From Longispora fulva (GTDB taxonomy: Bacteria; Actinomycetota; Actinomycetes; Mycobacteriales; Micromonosporaceae), in contig NZ_JADOUF010000001.1 in the NCBI RefSeq assembly GCF_015751905.1, positions 8,555,501 through 8,619,500 of the forward strand: 64,000 nucleotides of DNA. The letters run 5' to 3'. How positions within the stretch are numbered: the stretch's first letter is position 1; every line of letters begins with the position of its first letter. Positions 6,306 to 15,279 of this stretch are shown here, one piece after another. A model generated the notes under the pieces. The model saw nothing but the letters and a program-made list of their open reading frames with translations. It had not been told where the DNA came from and did not search any database. Position numbers and translations under genes: made by a program.

Positions 6306-8240
6306 GTGGCAGCACCACAAGGACAGCTGCGGGTGAAGTGGTACTTCATCTCGCTCTTGAGCATCACAGCGGTGCTCTTCGCGTTGGTATTCGGAACCGG
6401 CTCCGGTTCGTTCACCGACCGGCTCAAGCCGCGGCTCGGCCTCGACCTGCAGGGTGGCACGAGCATCACGCTGCAGACGAAGACGTCCGACAACAAGCCC
6501 CCGGCGAAGGACAAGCTGGACGAGGCGCGCAACATCATCGAGCAGCGGGTCAACGCGACGGGTGTCGCCGAGCCCGAGGTCGTCGTCGAGGGTGACCGCA
6601 ACATCGTCGTCAACATCGCCGGTGCGCAGACCGGTGACGGCTTCCGCGCTCTGGTCGCCCCGGCGGAGCTCCGGTTCCGCCAGGTCGTGACGTCGACACC
6701 GGACATCGACGAGGCCGCCGTGAACGCGACCCCGTCGCCGTCGCCCAGCGCGTCGGGTTCCCCGGCGCCGAGCGCGAGCCCGTCGGCGTCGGCCAGCCCG
6801 AACGCCGCGGTGTCCCCGACCCCGGAGGCGACCGCCAAGCCGAGCGCGACCCCGTCGGCGTCGGCCAGCGCCGCCCCGTCGGCCACCCCGGCCCCGTCCG
6901 GCAGCGCGGCCCCGAGCCCGAGCCCGACCGTGAACCCGGACGTGGCCAAGCGCAAGGAGGAGGCGCTCGCCTCCGCCAAGGCCGCCGTCGGCGACGCCAA
7001 CTGGCAGCTCGCCCAGCAGCTGATCGACAACCCGAGCCAGTTCCAGGGCCACGAAAAGGACGTCTACAACCAGCTCAAGCCCTTCGGCAAGCTGACCGGC
7101 GCCCAAGTCGACGCGCTGCCGCTGAAGATGCAGTTCGGCGTCTACAACATCTCCTGCAAGCAGCTCGGGGAGCGCCCGCCGGGTGCCGTCGCCGACCCGA
7201 CCCAGAACGTCGTGGCCTGCGGCAAGGACACCAACACCGACCCGAAGACGAAGAAGAAGACCACCAGCTGGACGAAGTACGTGCTGGACGTCGCCTCGGT
7301 GCTGGGCACCGACGTGGCCGACGCCACCGGGTCGTACGACACCGGGTGGAAGGTCAACATGAAGTTCAAGAGCGCCGGTCAGGACAAGTGGACCGAGCTC
7401 ACGAAGAAGGCCTACAACGGCGGCCAGAACGCCACCCAGCAGAACGGCACCGACCGGGTCGCGATCGTCCTGGACAACGCGGTCGTCTCGGCCCCGGCCA
7501 TCCAGGGCGTCATCAACGGCGACGCGCAGATCACCGGTTCGTTCAGCCGGGAGGACGTCACCAACCTGGCGGCCCAGCTCCGGTTCGGCTCGCTGCCCCT
7601 GACGTTCGAGCAGAGCCAGGCGCAGACGATCTCCCCGACCCTCGGTAGCGCCCAGCTCAAGGCGGGTCTGCTCGCGGCCGGCATCGGCATGCTGCTGGTG
7701 ATCATCTACTCGTTCTTCTACTACCGGCTGCTCGGCACGGTCATCTTCCTGAGCCTGATCATGTCGGCGATCCTGGTGTTCGGCGCGCTGGTCCTCCTCG
7801 GCCGGCAGATCGGCTTCACCCTGACGCTGGCCGGCATCGCCGGATTCATCGTCTCGCTAGGCGTCGCCGCCGACTCGTTCGTCATCTACTTCGAACGACT
7901 CAAGGACGAGATCCGCGACGGACGCAGTCCACGGAGCGCGGTGCCGCGCGCCTGGGCCCGCGCCCGGCGGACGATCATCTCGGCCAACGCGATCTCGATC
8001 CTCGCGGCCGTGGTGCTCTACATCTTCGCGATCGGCACGGTCCAGGGCTTCGCGTTCGCGCTGGGTCTGGCCACGGTGCTCGACCTCGTGGTCGTGTTCC
8101 TCTTCCGGCACCCGATCATGGCGGCGTTCGCCAGCACCAAGGCGTTCCTCTCGCCCCGGGTCAGTGGCCTCGGCCGGGTGCTGAACAAGCCCACCGAGCA
8201 GGGCGACACCATCATCAGCACCAACCCGAAGGAGGCGTGA
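6306..8240 (+). CDS. secD: Protein translocase subunit SecD
   Basis: 644 residues. SecD with SecF uses the proton gradient to pull exported proteins out of SecYEG. Helix 1 is about residues 11-31. The first extracytoplasmic domain begins with GLDLQGGTSITLQ. The C-terminal helices 2-6 (about 455-610) contain GVAADSFVIYFERLKDEIRDGR, the conserved SecD cytoplasmic loop. GTG 6306 is preferred over TTG 6285 because AGGGAG lies 11 nt upstream. Residues about 139-213 are a Pro/Ser/Ala-rich low-complexity insert in the extracytoplasmic domain. Confidence 0.95.
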   Translation: MAAPQGQLRVKWYFISLLSITAVLFALVFGTGSGSFTDRLKPRLGLDLQGGTSITLQTKTSDNKPPAKDKLDEARNIIEQRVNATGVAEPEVVVEGDRNIVVNIAGAQTGDGFRALVAPAELRFRQVVTSTPDIDEAAVNATPSPSPSASGSPAPSASPSASASPNAAVSPTPEATAKPSATPSASASAAPSATPAPSGSAAPSPSPTVNPDVAKRKEEALASAKAAVGDANWQLAQQLIDNPSQFQGHEKDVYNQLKPFGKLTGAQVDALPLKMQFGVYNISCKQLGERPPGAVADPTQNVVACGKDTNTDPKTKKKTTSWTKYVLDVASVLGTDVADATGSYDTGWKVNMKFKSAGQDKWTELTKKAYNGGQNATQQNGTDRVAIVLDNAVVSAPAIQGVINGDAQITGSFSREDVTNLAAQLRFGSLPLTFEQSQAQTISPTLGSAQLKAGLLAAGIGMLLVIIYSFFYYRLLGTVIFLSLIMSAILVFGALVLLGRQIGFTLTLAGIAGFIVSLGVAADSFVIYFERLKDEIRDGRSPRSAVPRAWARARRTIISANAISILAAVVLYIFAIGTVQGFAFALGLATVLDLVVVFLFRHPIMAAFASTKAFLSPRVSGLGRVLNKPTEQGDTIISTNPKEA

Positions 8241-8241
8241 C

Positions 8242-9342
8242 GTGGCTGGTCTCGGTCTCGCAACCCGGCTGTACCGCGGTGACGCCGGCCTCAACATCAT
8301 CGGCAAGAAGAAGGTCTGGTTCTCCGTCGCGCTGACGGTCCTGCTGATCACGGTGCTCAGCTTCGTGTTCCGGGGTCCGCAGCTGGGCATCGACTTCACC
8401 GGTGGCAACAAGTTCCAGGTGCCGGCCAGCGTCGGTGACGCCAAGCAGGTCGAGTCGGCCATCGCCAAGGCGGTGACGGACGTCGACCCGAAGGGCAAGA
8501 CCCTGGCGGCCGTGAAGATCGGCGGCGGCGAGGCGAGCTACGAGGTCAAGACCACGTCGCTCAACCCGGACCAGTCGTTCAAGGTCAAGACGGCGCTGGC
8601 GCAGAAGTTCGGCATCGACGTCACCAAGATCAGCGACACCCAGGTCAGTGGCGCGTGGGGTAGCCAGGTCACGTCGAAGGCCCTGACGGGTCTGGCGGTC
8701 TTCCTGGCGATCGTGATCGGGTACCTGGTGATCCGGTTCGAGTGGCGGATGGCGATCGGCGCGGTCGCCTCGCTGATCCTCGACCTGACGCTGACGGCCG
8801 GCGTCTATCTGCTGGTCGGCTTCGAGATCACGCCGTCCACGGTGATCGGCTTCCTGACGATCCTCGGCTTCGCGCTGTACGACGTGGTGGTCGTGTTCGA
8901 CAAGGTCCAGGAGAACACCGGCGGCATCCTGGCCCGCAACACGATGACGTACCCGGAGGCGGCGAACCTGGCCGTCAACCAGACCCTGATGCGTTCGATC
9001 AACACCGGTCTGGTCGCGCTGCTGCCCGTCGGTGGTCTGCTGTTCATCGGCGCGGGTCTGCTCGGCGCCGGCACCCTGAAGGACCTCGGCCTCGTGCTGT
9101 TCATCGGCATGGGCGCGGCGGTCTACTCCTCGATCTTCTTCGCCACGCCGGTGCTGGTGTGGCTGAAGGAGAAGGAGGGCCGGGTCGCCGCGCACACCCA
9201 GCGGGTGTTCGCCCGCCGGGCCAGCCTGGTGGAGAAGGGCGAGGACGGCGTGCCGACCCCGCGCGTGCCGGTGTTCGTCGACGGCGGCACGCTCGCCCCG
9301 AAGCCGGGCCAGCGCCCGGTCAGCCGGCCCCGGAAGCGGTAG
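8242..9342 (+). CDS. secF: Protein translocase subunit SecF
   Basis: 366 residues with helix 1 (about 23-42), the periplasmic-side signature LGIDFTGGNKFQV, and five C-terminal helices including ILGFALYDVVVVFDKVQEN, the SecF motif matching SecD's FERLKDE. A basic, disordered cytoplasmic tail (about 300-366) is typical of actinobacteria. It starts 1 nt after the secD stop with GGAGG just upstream, so SecD and SecF should be made in near-equal amounts. Confidence 0.96.
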   Translation: MAGLGLATRLYRGDAGLNIIGKKKVWFSVALTVLLITVLSFVFRGPQLGIDFTGGNKFQVPASVGDAKQVESAIAKAVTDVDPKGKTLAAVKIGGGEASYEVKTTSLNPDQSFKVKTALAQKFGIDVTKISDTQVSGAWGSQVTSKALTGLAVFLAIVIGYLVIRFEWRMAIGAVASLILDLTLTAGVYLLVGFEITPSTVIGFLTILGFALYDVVVVFDKVQENTGGILARNTMTYPEAANLAVNQTLMRSINTGLVALLPVGGLLFIGAGLLGAGTLKDLGLVLFIGMGAAVYSSIFFATPVLVWLKEKEGRVAAHTQRVFARRASLVEKGEDGVPTPRVPVFVDGGTLAPKPGQRPVSRPRKR

Positions 9343-9345
9343 CTG

Positions 9346-9894
9346 GTGGTTTTCGCTGGGGACAGCGGTCCCGAGGCCGCCCGGCTGGTCGCCAGCCGGG
9401 TGGCCGACGTTCCGGACTTCCCGAAGCCGGGCATCCTGTTCAAGGACCTGAGCCCGCTGTTCGGGGACGGCGCGGTGTTCCGTGCCGTGATCGACGAGAT
9501 CGTCGGGTTCCACGGCGCGGACAGCTTCGACGTGGTGGCCGGCATGGAGGCCCGTGGCTTCCTGCTGGCCGCCGCGATCGGCTACGCGACGGGCAAGGGC
9601 GTCGTGCCGGTCCGCAAGGCCGGCAAGCTGCCCCGCGAGGTGCTGTCGGCGTCGTATGACCTGGAGTACGGCCAGGCGACCCTCGAGGTGCACGCCGACG
9701 CGTTCGCGCCCGGTGCCCGGGTGCTCGTCGTGGACGACGTCCTGGCCACGGGCGGCACGGCCGAGGCGACGTTGGGCCTGGTCGAGCGGGCCGGCGGCGT
9801 GGTGAGCGGGTTCAGCGTCCTGCTGGAGCTGGGCTTCCTGGCCGGCCGCGAGCGCCTGGCGCCGCGCCCGGTGCATGCCCTCCTGGCGGTTTGA
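9346..9894 (+). CDS. apt: Adenine phosphoribosyltransferase
   Basis: 182 residues. The enzyme salvages adenine to AMP using PRPP. The type I PRTase motif VLVVDDVLATGGTAE (about 127-140), the adenine-site region DFPKPGILFKDLSPLF (24-39) and the AGMEARGF loop are present. The GTG lies 3 nt after the secF stop. The secDF-apt-rel order is conserved in actinobacteria and places purine salvage beside (p)ppGpp metabolism. The N-terminal ten residues are variable, so the exact start is less certain. Confidence 0.93.
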   Translation: MVFAGDSGPEAARLVASRVADVPDFPKPGILFKDLSPLFGDGAVFRAVIDEIVGFHGADSFDVVAGMEARGFLLAAAIGYATGKGVVPVRKAGKLPREVLSASYDLEYGQATLEVHADAFAPGARVLVVDDVLATGGTAEATLGLVERAGGVVSGFSVLLELGFLAGRERLAPRPVHALLAV

Positions 9895-9965
9895 CGTAGC
9901 TTGGGGTACGACGCGGGGGAGTGAGGGGCGCTCAAGGGCTACGATGAGACGTCCTGAGAGATCTC

Positions 9966-12419
9966 ATGGCGAGGAGCAGGCGGTTGTCGAGCGACGTCAC
10001 ATCCCCAGCGGAGGGTTCAGTGGCGGGTTCCGGCGCGCCGGTTCCGCCGGGCCCCAAGGACACCTCCACCGTTAACGGTCAGAAGTCCGCGCTGAACGCC
10101 GTCGTGCCGGCGGATGACCAGGTCCCGGGCGAGGAGTCCAGCGGCGTCCGCCCCGGGCTGGGCAACGTGCCGACCGGCCGGCGGGTCCGGGCCCGGCTGG
10201 CCCGGTTCAACGCGCCGTGGCAGAGCACCCAGGTCCGCGAGGTCCTCGAGCCGCTGGTCGCCACGCACCGCGCCAGTCACGCCAAGGCCGACGTCCGCCT
10301 CCTCCAGCAGGCGTACGACGTGGCGGCGAGCTACCACACCGGGCAGTACCGCAAGTCCGGCGACCCGTACATCACCCACCCGCTGGCCGTGGCGACGATC
10401 CTCGCCGACCTCGGGATGGACACCACCACCCTGGTGGCGGCGCTGCTGCACGACACGATCGAGGACACCCCGTACTCCCTGGAGGAGATGCGCCGCGACT
10501 TCGGCGGCGAGGTGGCGCTGCTGGTCGACGGCGTGACGAAGCTCGACAAGGTCAAGCTGGGCGACGCGGCCAAGGCGGAGACGATCCGCAAGATGGTCGT
10601 CGCGATGGCCAAGGACCCCCGGGTGCTGGTGATCAAGCTGGCCGACCGGCTGCACAACATGCGTACCCTGACGTTCCTGCCGCAGGCCAAGCAGGAGCAG
10701 AAGGCGCGCGAGACGCTGGAGATCCTGGCCCCGCTGGCCCACCGGCTGGGCATGAACACGATCAAGTGGGAGCTGGAGGATCTGTCCTTCGGCACGCTGT
10801 ACCCGAAGCGGTTCGACGAGATCCGCCGGCTGGTGCAGGACCACTCCGGCCAGCGTGACGCCCTGCTGGCCCAGGTCACCGACCGGGTCAACACCGACCT
10901 GCACACCTCGAAGATCAAGGCGAGCGTCACCGGCCGCCCCAAGCACCTGTACTCGATCTACCAGAAGATGATCGTCCGGGGCCGCGACTTCAACGACATC
11001 TACGACCTGGTCGGGGTGCGGATCCTGGTGGACACCGTGCGCGACTGCTACGCCGCGCTCGGCGTGGTCCACGCGAACTGGCAGCCCGTCCCGGGCCGGT
11101 TCAAGGACTACATCGCGATGCCCAAGTTCAACATGTACCAGTCGCTGCACACGACCGTGATCGGCCCGAACGGCAAGCCGGTCGAGATGCAGATCCGCAC
11201 GTACGCGATGCACCGCACGGCGGAGTACGGCATCGCGGCGCACTGGAAGTACAAGGAGACCAAGGGCGCCACGATCGTCGGTCCGCCCGCGCACATCGAC
11301 GAGATGGCGTGGCTGCGCCAGCTGCTGGACTGGCAGCGCGAGGCCGCCGACCCGAGCGAGTTCCTCGACGCGCTGCGCTATGACCTGTCCAGTCAGGAGG
11401 TGTACGTCTTCACCCCGAAGGGCGACGTCATCGCCCTGCCGAAGGGGTCCACGCCGGTCGACTTCGCCTACGCCGTGCATACCCAGGTCGGGCACAAGTG
11501 CATCGGCGCGCGGGTCAACGGCAAGCTCGTACCCCTCGAATCGTCGTTGAACAACGGCGACGTGATCGAGATCTTCACGTCGAAGTCGGAGACCGCCGGC
11601 CCGACCCAGGACTGGCTCGGCTTCGTCAAGAGCCCCCGGGCGCGCACCAAGATCCGGCAGTACTTCAACAAGGAGCGCCGCGAGGAGGCGATCGAGGACG
11701 GCAAGGAGCAGATCACGAAGGCCATGCGCAAGCAGGGCCTGCCGCTGCAACGGATGCTCACCCTCGACTCGCTGACCACGATCGCCCGCGACCTGCACCT
11801 GCAGGACGTGTCCTCGCTGTACGCGGCGGTCGGCGAGCACCAGGTGTCCGCCCAGTCCGTCGTCCAGAAGCTCGTCGCCGGCTACGGGGGCGAGGAGGGC
11901 CTGGTCGAGGACGTCGCCGAGACCGCCCTGCCGACCAGGGTGTCCTCGCGGTCCCGGGGCCAGTACGACCCGGGTGTCGTCGTGCACGGTGTCTCCGATG
12001 TCTGGATCAAGCTCGCCCGGTGCTGCACCCCGGTGCCCGGCGACCAGATCATGGGCTTCGTGACCCGCTCCGGCGGGGTCAGCGTGCACCGCCAGGACTG
12101 CGTGAACTCCGACGACCTGCGCAGCCAGCCCGAACGGCTCGTCGAGGTGACGTGGAAGCCGAGCGCCGGGTCGACGTTCCTCGTCGCGATCCAGGTCGAG
12201 GCCCTCGACCGCCACAAGCTCCTCGCCGACGTGACTCGGGTGCTGTCCGAGGAGAAGGTCAACATCCTGTCGGCGACGGTGACCACGACGCGGGACAGGG
12301 TGGCCGTCAGCCGGTTCACGTTCGAGATGGCCGACCCGAAGCACCTGGGGCACCTGCTGAGGGCCGTACGTGGCGTTGACGGGGTCTACGACGCCTACAG
12401 AGTCACCTCCGGGGCTTAG
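9966..12419 (+). CDS. relA: Bifunctional (p)ppGpp synthetase/hydrolase RelA/SpoT (Rel)
   Basis: 817 residues. It makes (p)ppGpp from ATP and GTP/GDP during amino-acid starvation and hydrolyses it otherwise. Domains in order: a disordered N-terminus (1-85), the HD hydrolase domain with an intact HDTIED (162-167), the nucleotidyltransferase domain, TGS ([10 protein letters not shown], about 478-540), a zinc-finger/helical region with RCCTPVPGD, and a C-terminal ACT domain. The synthetase carries RFKD at 378-381, the RXKD motif of bifunctional enzymes rather than the EXDD of monofunctional RelA. A weak purine tract (CTGAGAG) precedes the ATG. A long hairpin repeat begins 8 nt after the stop. Confidence 0.96.
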   Translation: MARSRRLSSDVTSPAEGSVAGSGAPVPPGPKDTSTVNGQKSALNAVVPADDQVPGEESSGVRPGLGNVPTGRRVRARLARFNAPWQSTQVREVLEPLVATHRASHAKADVRLLQQAYDVAASYHTGQYRKSGDPYITHPLAVATILADLGMDTTTLVAALLHDTIEDTPYSLEEMRRDFGGEVALLVDGVTKLDKVKLGDAAKAETIRKMVVAMAKDPRVLVIKLADRLHNMRTLTFLPQAKQEQKARETLEILAPLAHRLGMNTIKWELEDLSFGTLYPKRFDEIRRLVQDHSGQRDALLAQVTDRVNTDLHTSKIKASVTGRPKHLYSIYQKMIVRGRDFNDIYDLVGVRILVDTVRDCYAALGVVHANWQPVPGRFKDYIAMPKFNMYQSLHTTVIGPNGKPVEMQIRTYAMHRTAEYGIAAHWKYKETKGATIVGPPAHIDEMAWLRQLLDWQREAADPSEFLDALRYDLSSQEVYVFTPKGDVIALPKGSTPVDFAYAVHTQVGHKCIGARVNGKLVPLESSLNNGDVIEIFTSKSETAGPTQDWLGFVKSPRARTKIRQYFNKERREEAIEDGKEQITKAMRKQGLPLQRMLTLDSLTTIARDLHLQDVSSLYAAVGEHQVSAQSVVQKLVAGYGGEEGLVEDVAETALPTRVSSRSRGQYDPGVVVHGVSDVWIKLARCCTPVPGDQIMGFVTRSGGVSVHRQDCVNSDDLRSQPERLVEVTWKPSAGSTFLVAIQVEALDRHKLLADVTRVLSEEKVNILSATVTTTRDRVAVSRFTFEMADPKHLGHLLRAVRGVDGVYDAYRVTSGA

Positions 12420-12427
12420 GCCGTTTG

Positions 12428-12544
12428 GACCCGCTGAGGACGACGCTGGACTGCGCACTGGCAAAATGCGCAGGGCGAGCCCTGGCGCCTTTCGCCACTG
12501 CTTGCCAGCGCCGCCCTCAGCGGGCCACTGCGCCTTAGATCAAA
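12428..12544. repeat. Long-hairpin repeat element, copy 1 (3' of relA)
   Basis: The outer arms are CCCGCTGAGGACGACGCTGG (12430-12449) and CCAGCGCCGCCCTCAGCGGG (12505-12524). Differences between the arms are A opposite C on the plus strand, which become G-U pairs in minus-strand RNA. A middle stem pairs 12456-12471 with 12485-12500 imperfectly, and the apex is AGGGC...GCCCT-like. A conserved flank continues to AGATCAAA (12537-12544). The element begins 8 nt after the relA stop, between convergent genes. Copy 2 lies at 54301-54418. Terminator, structured RNA and mobile palindrome are all open. Confidence 0.85.
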
Positions 12545-12615
12545 ACCTTTTTGACGGTTACGGTGGTTCCTGCTTTGGCATGCATCGGTTCTTCCTGTTC
12601 CGCCCGGGGCGGGTA

Positions 12616-13218
12616 TCAGGGGGCGGTCTCGTCGGCTGTGGTGATGTGCTCCGCGATCGTCAGCAGGTCGTGGCGCTGCCGGAAGGTGAACGATTCGGTG
12701 GAATCCGGTCGGCGGAGCGCCCGCACGTGCAGGGCCAGGAGTGACCGGTCGGCCGGGTCGAGCCGGCCCGTGGTCAGGCAGGTGGTGGCGAGTCCGCGCA
12801 GGTCGACGGCTGCCGGGTGGCCCGTGGCGGTCAGCGCGGCGAAATGCCGACGCGTCCAGCACCACAGTGCGTGCAGGGCGCCCTCGCGGGGATCGGCGTC
12901 CCACCGGAGGCTCCGGTGCGGGTAGGGCTCGTCGGGGCCGGGTACCCGGCGGCCGGCCCGCTTGGCGGCCGTGCGCCGGGCCGCGTAGGCCTCCGACGCG
13001 CGGTGGCGGGCGGCGCGGCTGGCCGACAGCAGGTCCAGGGCCGCCAGCAGGGTGGCCTCGTCCCGCGCGTACGGACCGGCCAGCCTGGTCAGCAGGCTCA
13101 GAGTGATGTTGAAGCCCAGCGGGCGGTAGATCTGCACGCACGATCCCAGGGCGTTGACCCGCCGGCCCCAGGGCAGGTCGGGATTGCGGACCCGCGCGGC
13201 CGAGCTGGCGAAACTCAC
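12616..13218 (-). CDS. Uncharacterised protein
   Basis: 200 residues from a GTG at 13218 with AGGAG upstream. The translation reads MSFASSAARVRNPDLPWGRR, then a hydrophobic helix-rich stretch (NITLSLLTRLAG) and a C-terminal region with DPADRSLLALHVRALRRPDS. I recognise no family. It has no signal peptide and no clear membrane helix. It is convergent with relA, with the hairpin repeat in between, and is transcribed in the same direction as the cyclophilin genes behind it but separated from them by a terminator. The codon bias matches its neighbours. Confidence 0.65.
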   Translation of the reverse strand: MSFASSAARVRNPDLPWGRRVNALGSCVQIYRPLGFNITLSLLTRLAGPYARDEATLLAALDLLSASRAARHRASEAYAARRTAAKRAGRRVPGPDEPYPHRSLRWDADPREGALHALWCWTRRHFAALTATGHPAAVDLRGLATTCLTTGRLDPADRSLLALHVRALRRPDSTESFTFRQRHDLLTIAEHITTADETAP

Positions 13219-13317
13219 CGGGCATCTCCTGGGCCGAGTCGGTGCGAGGGGAGGTCCCGGGCTGCCCGGTGAGCGCCGGGGTGCCCGGGGGAGTGGCGTG
13301 GCGTACCCGAAAAGGAA

Positions 13318-13345
13318 GGGCGCCCCGGGAGATCCCGGAGCGCCC
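13318..13345 (-). terminator. Terminator downstream of the cyclophilin genes
   Basis: Stem GGGCGCCCCGGGA (13318-13330) with TCCCGGAGCGCCC (13333-13345), 13 bp with one mismatch that becomes a G-U pair in minus-strand RNA. On the minus strand it is followed by the T-rich TTCCTTTTC. It lies about 25 nt after the 13371 stop. Confidence 0.75.
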
Positions 13346-13370
13346 CACTCTCGTGCGGTGTGACCTGGTG

Positions 13371-14240
13371 TTACGGCGCCGGGGTGGGGCTGGTGCCCGC
13401 GCTCGTCGACGCCGACGGCGCGGCGGTGACCGGGCCGACCGTGAGCGTCTTGATCTCGAACGGCTGCTTGGGCTCGCCGTCCGTGGCGTCCGCGCCCGTC
13501 TTGTCCTTGGCGCCCTTGGCCGCCACGGCCTTCACGATGTCGAGACCCTTGGTGACCTTGCCGACGATGGTGTAGTCGGCACCGAGGTCGGTGTCGGCGT
13601 ACACGATGAAGAACTGGCTGCCCGTGGTGTTGGGGGCCTGGGTCTTCGCCATCGCCAGGGTGCCAGCCGGGTAGGCGGGCTTCTTGCCGGTCGGCAGGTT
13701 CTCCTCGGCGAACTTGTACATCGGGCCGCCCATGCCGGACGCCGACGGGTCGCCGCACTGCAGCACGGAGATGCCGGCCGTGGTCAGGCGGTGGCACTTC
13801 GTGTTGTCGAAGAACTTCCGCTCCGCCAGGTACGCGAAGCTGGCCGACGCGCACGGCGCGTGCGCGACGTCGAGCTCGAAGGACACGTCACCGAGGTTCG
13901 AGGTGATGTCCATCGTCCGGGTGCCGGTGTGCGGCTCGCCGGCAGGCGGCGTGCCGACGTCCTTGAGGCTCGGGTTGCCGCCCTTGTCCTCCGGCAGCCA
14001 GTTGCACGCGCCCGCCGACGGGGTCGCCCCCGGCTTGGCCGTGCTGTCCTTCTTGCCACCGCTGAACACCGCGATGCCCACCCAGATGCCGATGCCGACG
14101 ACCAGGACGAGGGCGATCGCGGAACCGATCGCGGCCTGCAGCTTGCGGCGCTTCGCCGCGGCCTCGGCCTTGACGGTCATGCCCTGCTGGAGTTTGGCGC
14201 GCGCGGCGTCCCGCTGCGCGCGCTCCCGCTGAGAACTCAC
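13371..14240 (-). CDS. Membrane-anchored cyclophilin-type peptidyl-prolyl isomerase (second of a tandem pair)
   Basis: 289 residues. A charged cytoplasmic head (1-35, with RERAQRDAARAK), one membrane helix (about 37-60), then an extracytoplasmic cyclophilin domain. Retained active-site elements are CHRLTT...LQCGD (the Arg55 and Gln63 equivalents of CypA) and GSQFFIVYADTD (Phe113 region). Several cysteines (GACNW, CASASF, CHRL, LQCG) suggest disulfides outside the membrane. The C-terminus is Pro/Ser/Thr-rich. It probably helps fold exported proteins. It lies 20 nt downstream of its paralogue, so the two form an operon. Confidence 0.88.
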   Translation of the reverse strand: MSSQRERAQRDAARAKLQQGMTVKAEAAAKRRKLQAAIGSAIALVLVVGIGIWVGIAVFSGGKKDSTAKPGATPSAGACNWLPEDKGGNPSLKDVGTPPAGEPHTGTRTMDITSNLGDVSFELDVAHAPCASASFAYLAERKFFDNTKCHRLTTAGISVLQCGDPSASGMGGPMYKFAEENLPTGKKPAYPAGTLAMAKTQAPNTTGSQFFIVYADTDLGADYTIVGKVTKGLDIVKAVAAKGAKDKTGADATDGEPKQPFEIKTLTVGPVTAAPSASTSAGTSPTPAP

Positions 14241-14260
14241 GTGAACTGCTCCTCTGTCGC

Positions 14261-15100
14261 TCAGGTGGCCGATTCGGTCGGCTTAGCGACGGTCAGGGAC
14301 TGGATGATGATGTCGTTCTTGGGCTTGCCGTCCTTCACCTTGGCACCGCTGGCGTCCACGGCGCCCGCCTCGGCGGCCTTCGTGATGAGGTCGAGACCCT
14401 TGGTGACCTTGCCGACCACGCTGTACGCGGGGCTCGCCGGCGTGTCCTTGTAGAAGATCATGAACTGGCCGCTGTTGGTGTTCGCACCCTTGGTGACCAG
14501 GGCGATCGTACCCGCGGCGTAGGTGACCTTCGGCTCGGTCGGCGTCGCCGACGGGCTGGCGGTCGGGTCCGGCGCCGGCACCTGCGGCAGGTTCTCGCTG
14601 GCGTAGGTGTACCCGGGCTCGCCCGTGCCCTCGGCGTTGTGACTGCCGCACTGCAGGACGAACAGGTTCTCCGTGGACAACCGGTGGCACGGGCCGTTGT
14701 CGAAGTACTTCTTGCTGGCGAGGAAGCGGAAGCTCTCCGCCGCGCACGGCGACTTCGCCACGTCGAGCTCGGCCGAGATCGCGCCGAGGTTCGTCGTGAT
14801 CTCCATCGGGGCGACGCCGGACTTGGCCATCCCGGTGGTGGCCGGCGTGCCGACGTCCTTCACGCCGGGAGCCTTGTTGGGCTGCCAGGTGCAGTCGCCG
14901 ATCGCGGCGGGCGGCGTGGGCTTCTTGTCGAAGACCCCGCCCATCCACAACGCGCCGACGACGATGACGAGCAGCGCGATCCCGCCGGCCACACCGGCGC
15001 GGATCTGCCGCTGTCGCCGGGCGCGAGCGGTCCGCCGGGCGGTCTGTCGATCGAGCTTCGCCCGGGCCAGCTGGCGCTGCCGGTCTCTGCTGGAAGCCAC
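14261..15100 (-). CDS. Membrane-anchored cyclophilin-type peptidyl-prolyl isomerase (first of a tandem pair)
   Basis: 279 residues with the same plan as the next gene: basic head, helix about 34-55 (GVAGGIALLVIVVGALWMGG), extracytoplasmic cyclophilin fold with matching cysteines (GDCTW, CAAESF, CHRL, LQCG). CHRLSTENLFVLQCGS keeps the Arg55/Gln63 equivalents, but SGQFMIFYKDT has Met where CypA has Phe113, so catalysis may be altered. A Pro/Ala/Thr insert (PDPTASPSATPTEP) interrupts the domain. A tandem pair next to rel and hisS is usual in actinobacteria. The leader contains a 7-bp hairpin (15122-15140). Confidence 0.88.
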   Translation of the reverse strand: MASSRDRQRQLARAKLDRQTARRTARARRQRQIRAGVAGGIALLVIVVGALWMGGVFDKKPTPPAAIGDCTWQPNKAPGVKDVGTPATTGMAKSGVAPMEITTNLGAISAELDVAKSPCAAESFRFLASKKYFDNGPCHRLSTENLFVLQCGSHNAEGTGEPGYTYASENLPQVPAPDPTASPSATPTEPKVTYAAGTIALVTKGANTNSGQFMIFYKDTPASPAYSVVGKVTKGLDLITKAAEAGAVDASGAKVKDGKPKNDIIIQSLTVAKPTESAT

Positions 15101-15279
15101 GTGTGCTCCCTCCCCAAGGTGGGCACGGTGGATCCGTGCCGTAGGTCACATCCGCCCGAGTGTACGGTCGGGTCGGTTCGCTAGGGTACCGGGTCAACCT
15201 GTATCTGTGTGCGGCCGTCCGGCCGGGCTCGGTAGGCTCTATGGCGGAGTCGTCGCCTCGCCTGAGAAGGACCCTTTCG

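Noticed and set aside
10017-12464. 815-codon minus-strand ORF opposite relA
   Set aside because: Composition-driven antisense frame without recognisable domains.
12428-12526. Integron attC site
   Set aside because: The large imperfect palindrome looks superficially similar, but no GTTRRRY core sites or neighbouring integrase were seen.
12428-12544. Protein-coding reading of the repeat (both copies read FDLRRSGPLRAALA on the minus strand)
   Set aside because: The shared peptide follows from the shared outer arm. The frames have no ribosome site and diverge immediately outside the arm.
12600-12613. CCGCCC/GGGCGG inverted repeat as a terminator
   Set aside because: The arms are almost contiguous in GC-rich DNA, so it is easily due to composition.
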